From assembly GCF_001659605.2 (NCBI RefSeq), contig NC_035162.2:4173248-4237247 (forward strand): a stretch of DNA of 64,000 nt. The letters run 5' to 3'. Shown one piece after another: positions 60,010-64,000 of the stretch. The notes under the pieces were generated by a model. The model was not told the DNA's origin. It ran no database searches and was given only the letters and a program-made list of their open reading frames with translations. The translations under genes were made by a program, and so were the position numbers. This DNA is from Manihot esculenta (Eukaryota > Streptophyta > Magnoliopsida > Malpighiales > Euphorbiaceae). Every line of letters starts with the position of its first letter. Within the stretch, counting starts at the first letter, position 1.

Positions 60010-62521
60010 ACAGAAAAGGAATCGCGAAATGGAGGGAAGAATTCATTGTTTTCTCATTGCTAGAAGAGACTTTATATACAAAGAGTTGACAGCTCACTTA
60101 CTGAGCGGGAAAAAAGAAAAGAAAAGAAATTGAGCTATTCTAACCAATAGGATAAAAACATTTGGAGTATTACAAGTTAACTACCCTTTCTCTTTTCTTC
60201 TGTAACACCCCCCGCAAGCTGGAGAGTGAATGTCTATCACTCTTAGCTTAGATAACAAGACCTGGAAAAGAACTGTACCAAGTGTTTTAGTATGCAGATC
60301 AGCAAGCTTGTAACATCCTCTGGGCCCACAACAGTAGATATTGTCCGCTATTGGGTTCGAGGGCCTTGGCCCAGCCTTCCCCTCACGGTTTTGTTTCTGA
60401 GGGTTCACGCAAGCGTCCTTCCCTTCAAAACACGTCTACTGTGGTCTCTTGGGGCTTGCCCTTATAAGGCGTCCCCCCTCCTTACCTCTTTCCGATGTGG
60501 GATACTTTTAATCCACCTCATAGGGCTTCTACCCCCCGTAAGGCCTGAGCGTCCTCGCTCAGCACACCGTACTCATGAGGCCCAGGCTCTGATACCAATT
60601 GTAACATCCTCTGGGCCCACAACAGTAGATATTGTCCGCTATTGGGTTCGAGGGCCTTGGCCCAGCCTTCCCCTCACGGTTTTGTTTCTGAGGGTTCACG
60701 CAAGCGTCCTTCCCCTCAAAACGCGTCTACTGTGGTCTCTTGGGGCTTGCCCTTATAAGGCGTCCCCCCTCCTTACCTCTTTCCGATGTGGGATTCTTTT
60801 AATCCACCTCATAGGGCTTAATTGTAACATCCTCTGGGCCCACAACAGTAGATATTGTCCGCTATTGGGTTCGAGGGCCTTGGCCCAGCCTTCCCCTCAC
60901 GGTTTTGTTTCTGAGGGTTCACGCAAGCGTCCTTCCCCTCAAAACGCGTCTACTGTGGTCTCTTGGGGCTTGCCCTTATAAGGCGTCCCCCCTCCTTACC
61001 TCTTTCCAATGTGGGATACTTTTAATCCACCTCATAGGGCTTCTACCCCCCATAAGGCCTGAGCGTCCTCGCTCAGCACACCGTACTCATGAGGCCCAGG
61101 CTCTGATACCAATTGTAACATCCTCTGGGCCCACAACAGTAGATATTGTCCGTTATTGGGTTCGAGGGCCTTGGCCCAGCCTTCCCCTCACGGTTTTGTT
61201 TCTGAGGGTTCACGCAAGCGTCCTTCCCCTCAAAACGCGTCTACTGTGGTCTCTTGGGGCTTGCCCTTATAAGGCGTCCCCCCTCCTTACCTCTTTCCGA
61301 TGTGGGATACTTTTAATCCACCTCATAGGGCTTCTACCCCCCATAAGGCCTGAGCGTCCTCGCTCAGCACACCGTACTCATGAGGCCCAGGCTCTGATAC
61401 CAATTGTAACATCCTCTGGGCCCACAACAGTAGATATTGTCCGCTATTGGGTTCGAGGGCCTTGGCCCAGCCTTCCCTTCACGGTTTTGTTTCTGAGGGT
61501 TCACGCAAGCGTCCTTCCCCTCAAAACGCGTCTACTGTGGTCTCTTGGGGCTTGCCCTTATAAGGCGTCCCCCCTCCTTACCTCTTTCCGATGTGGGATA
61601 CTTTTAATCCACCTCATAGGGCTTCTACCCCCATAAGGCCTGAGCGTCCTCGCTCAGCACACCGTACTCATGAGGCCCAGGCTCTGATACCAATTGTAAC
61701 ATCCTCTGGGCCCACAACAGTAGATATTGTCCGCTATTGGGTTCGAGGGCCTTGGCCCAGCCTTCCCTTCACGGTTTTGTTTCTGAGGGTTCACGCAAGC
61801 GTCCTTCCCCTCAAAACGCGTCTACTGTGGTCTCTTGGGGCTTGCCCTTATAAGGCGTCCCCCCTCCTTACCTCTTTCCGATGTGGGATACTTTTAATCC
61901 ACCTCATAGGGCTTGGACGCTTGCGTGAACCCTCAGAAACAAAACCGTGAGGGGAAGGCTGGACCAAGGCCCTCGAACCCAATAGCGGACAATATCTACT
62001 GTTGTGGGCCTAGAAGATGTTACAATTAAGCCCTATGAGGTGGATTAAAAGTATCCCACATCGGAAAGAGGTAAGGAGGGGGGACGCCTTATAAGGGCAA
62101 GCCCCAAGAGACCACAGTAGACGCGTTTTGAGGGGAAGGACGCTTGCGTGAACCCTCAGAAACAAAACCGTGAGGGGAAGGCTGGGCCAAGGCCCTCGAA
62201 CCCAATAGCGGACAATATCTACTGTTGTGGGCCCAGAGGATGTTACAAAGCTGGTCAGAAGATTGGACGGGCAAAAGCTTGATAATACCTTGTTGAATTT
62301 TGTCCCTAACAACATGACAATCCATTTCTATTTGTTTTGTGCACTCATGGAATGTTGGATTAGTTGCTATATGAAGAGCGGATTAATTGTCACAATAATT
62401 TATTGTTGGTTGGCAAAGAGTAGTGACATGTAGATCCTATAACAAATAAAGAATCCATTGAAGTTCACAGGTGGTAGCAGCAAGTGCCCTATACTCTGCC
62501 TCAGAAGAAGAACAATAAATA
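60010..62521 (-). mobile_element. Ty1/Copia remnant, minus strand (3' LTR and RNase H)
   Basis: The 3' LTR covers about 60010-60207 and starts TGTTACAGAAG on the minus strand, right after the purine tract GCGGGGGG. The minus-strand RNase H region shows SEAEYRALAATTCELQW (near 62490), an SALHIATNP block (near 62370), and after the TRIM the line ADLHTKTLG (near 60290). Stops are present. A TRIM array splits the RNase H region, and a Gypsy-like element cuts the 5' side at 62522, so the rest of pol is not visible in this window. Confidence 0.85.
60309..62247 (-). mobile_element. Inverted-LTR TRIM array, second insertion
   Basis: Inserted in the Copia RNase H with a perfect 5-bp duplication AAGCT (60304-60308 and 62248-62252). 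LTR copies in + reading start with TGTAACATCC at 60309, 60600, 60823, 61114, 61405 and 61695. Spacings are 291, 223, 291, 291 and 290 bp, so most units are LTR plus a 72-bp spacer with the primer-site word GGCTCTGATACCA, and one pair is LTR next to LTR. From about 61915 the orientation flips: a partial LTR starting GGACGCTTGCG, then AATT, then a full LTR ending GGATGTTACA at 62247. The inversion junction is the same as in the first insertion. Long repeated open frames across it are by-products of the repeat. Confidence 0.88.
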
Positions 62522-64000
62522 TGTAATACCCGGCTAGAATCCGGCATCGGGATTCCTGCCTTCCGGCGGAATCTAGGGTGTTGGATCTCTCTAGAAGGGG
62601 TAAAATGTGTTTTCTAAAATGTTTTTCACATGATTTCATGGTTTTAAATGAAAAAGAATTGAGTTTTGAAGAGAAAAGACCAAGGAGGCGTTTGCCAGGT
62701 TCGGCCGCCGAAAGTGAAGTTCGGCCGCCGAACATGGGAAGGCTTCGGGAGCGCCTTTGGCCTCCGAAAGTCTTGTTTGAACGAGCTAAGGTTCGGCCGC
62801 CGAAAGTCAAGTTCGGCCGCCGAACATGCATGAGTTTAGGGGGCACGTTAGGCTGCCGAAGGTCTTCGACCAGGCCACCTATAAAGGGCCCTCAAATCGG
62901 AAATGGGTGAGTTTCCTCCCCATTCTCGAGCTCAGGTGAGTTTATGCCTTCCTTTGGTCGTTTTCGTGTTTTCTCTACCCATCTCTCAAGTTTTTCATGA
63001 TTTCTACCCTTGTGTTTGAAGATTTAAAGCGTAAAAGGAGTTTTGGGAGCTTGGAGCTTTTGGAGCTTGGATTCTCCACATCTCCAAGGTTCGGGTCACA
63101 CCAACCCTCGATCTCCAAGAGGTTAGTGTAGATCCTTGCTTTCCCTTATGTCTAGTGAAGTTTTAAATAAGTTTTATAGAGTTTGATGGTTGAGTTTGGG
63201 TAGAAATGCATGTTTAAGGTTTATGTGGGTTTTATACCCAATGTATGTTATGTGATGTTTGTGTTGAGGAGTTTATGTTAGTTTATGCTCCTTTATGCAT
63301 GTGGAAGTGAGTATGCATGTTTGGGAGAGAGTATGTGAGGATTTGGGTATATTTGAGTTTGGTTTTTGGCTTGGCAGAATCGGACCTGTCGTCCAGAGGG
63401 GACCAGGTTTGGCCGCCGAAAGGAGTTTCGGCCGCCGAACCTGCATGGGGGGCAGTCTTTAGGCTGCCGAACGTGCCCCCGAAGGAGGGACTTTCGTTTC
63501 TGTCCAGGGGTTTCGGCCGCCGAACCTGCCGCCGAACTTACCCGAGTTTCGTCTCTGGAAGGGACTTTCGGCCGCCGAAGGTGCCGCCGAAAGTGCCCTG
63601 TCCAGCCGTTTCTTGGGTGTTTCCTATGCATGTTTTAGTGATGTTTAGAGGGGTTTTTGGGGGTATGTTTATGAGTTGTTTAGAGTATGTTTGGCACCTC
63701 ATTCGAGTCCACCTGTGTAGGATTGGACCCGAGAGACCGAGGAGGCCAGTAGTGCTAGCTGTTGCCGAGTCAGTCAGCGTCGGCCAGAGGTGAGTAGAAC
63801 TAACTTAATCTTTTATTTTAAGAAAATCAAATGCCTAAAGCATGTTCATGCATCATGATTATATGTAATAGGATGATTGCACTAGTTTCACGAATATGAC
63901 GCATTGCATTATTTGATGTTGATGGAGGAAGGGTGGACCGAGGCGACTTCAATAGCCCATATCTGTCACGAGTCTTGTCTTAGTCCTTTGAGAGCCGGAC
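62522..64000. mobile_element. Gypsy-like LTR, runs off the window
   Basis: It starts TGTAATACCCGGCTAGAATC at the point where the Copia coding sequence is cut. A TATA box CTATAAAGGG lies near 62879. The sequence is unusually rich in the imperfect palindrome TTCGGCCGCCGAA and its variants, in two clusters (62700-62860 and 63405-63600). No protein domain is visible to the window end. The TG start and the position suggest an LTR longer than 1.4 kb; the superfamily is inferred. Confidence 0.6.

Noticed and set aside
60309..61914. Regular ~291-bp repeats that could suggest a CRISPR-like array
   Set aside because: Units are nearly identical along their full length with no variable spacers, have LTR features, and sit in a plant nuclear genome.
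58034..62325. Long open frames of 78-243 residues on both strands with repeated LLWSLGA-type words
   Set aside because: They are produced by the repeated TRIM LTR and run through primer-site and spacer DNA; the same peptide repeats on both strands. Not genes.

Overview
This window is nuclear DNA from a seed plant, most likely a eudicot. It has intron-rich genes with GT-AG introns in AT-rich DNA, plastid-targeted gene products, and many plant-type transposable elements (Copia and Gypsy LTR elements, TRIMs, hAT and Tourist-like MITEs, a LINE remnant). The sequence does not let me name the species.

The core is a direct tandem array of plastidial alpha-1,4-glucan phosphorylase genes (L-type starch phosphorylase, PHO1/PHS1), all on the + strand. 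Copy 0 (1-918) is the 3' end only, cut by the window edge. Copies 1 (5855-13461), 2 (22368-33372) and 3 (49900-56578) are complete. Each has 15 exons of identical length, totalling 2862 coding bases and a 953-residue protein with a transit peptide, the L-type central insertion and the pyridoxal-phosphate signature. I see no frameshift or stop, so all three look functional. They would act in the plastid on starch and malto-oligosaccharides and probably differ mainly in expression and in the central insertion.

The duplicated unit also contains a decayed minus-strand gene fragment that diverges from the phosphorylase promoter. It lies upstream of copy 2 (20.9-22.1 kb) and copy 3 (48.5-49.6 kb), and again after copy 3 (59.6-60.0 kb). 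The last one suggests that another unit starts there and that a further phosphorylase gene may lie past the right edge. Upstream of copy 1 the shared sequence stops abruptly near 5602, which marks a duplication breakpoint.

Layout: 1-918 copy 0; 919-5601 its 3' flank, decayed AT-rich repeats and a LINE tail; 5602-13461 promoter and copy 1 with a hAT MITE in intron 9; 13462-22118 flank, a GC-rich repeat element, a degenerate Copia element and pseudogene; 22119-33372 promoter and copy 2, with a Tourist-like MITE and about 3.5 kb of AT-rich repeats in intron 1; 33645-46947 a three-deep nest (Copia, then a solo LTR, then a young non-autonomous Athila-like element); 46948-56578 flank, pseudogene, promoter and copy 3; 56579-64000 flank, a solo LTR holding a TRIM, pseudogene, a Copia remnant holding a TRIM array, and an LTR-like Gypsy end that runs off the window.

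The most unusual item is the TRIM family. Two separate insertions each have a clean 5-bp target duplication, yet both have the same LTR end pointing outward on each side and share one identical internal inversion junction. This implies that a rearranged, inverted-LTR element has itself been mobile.
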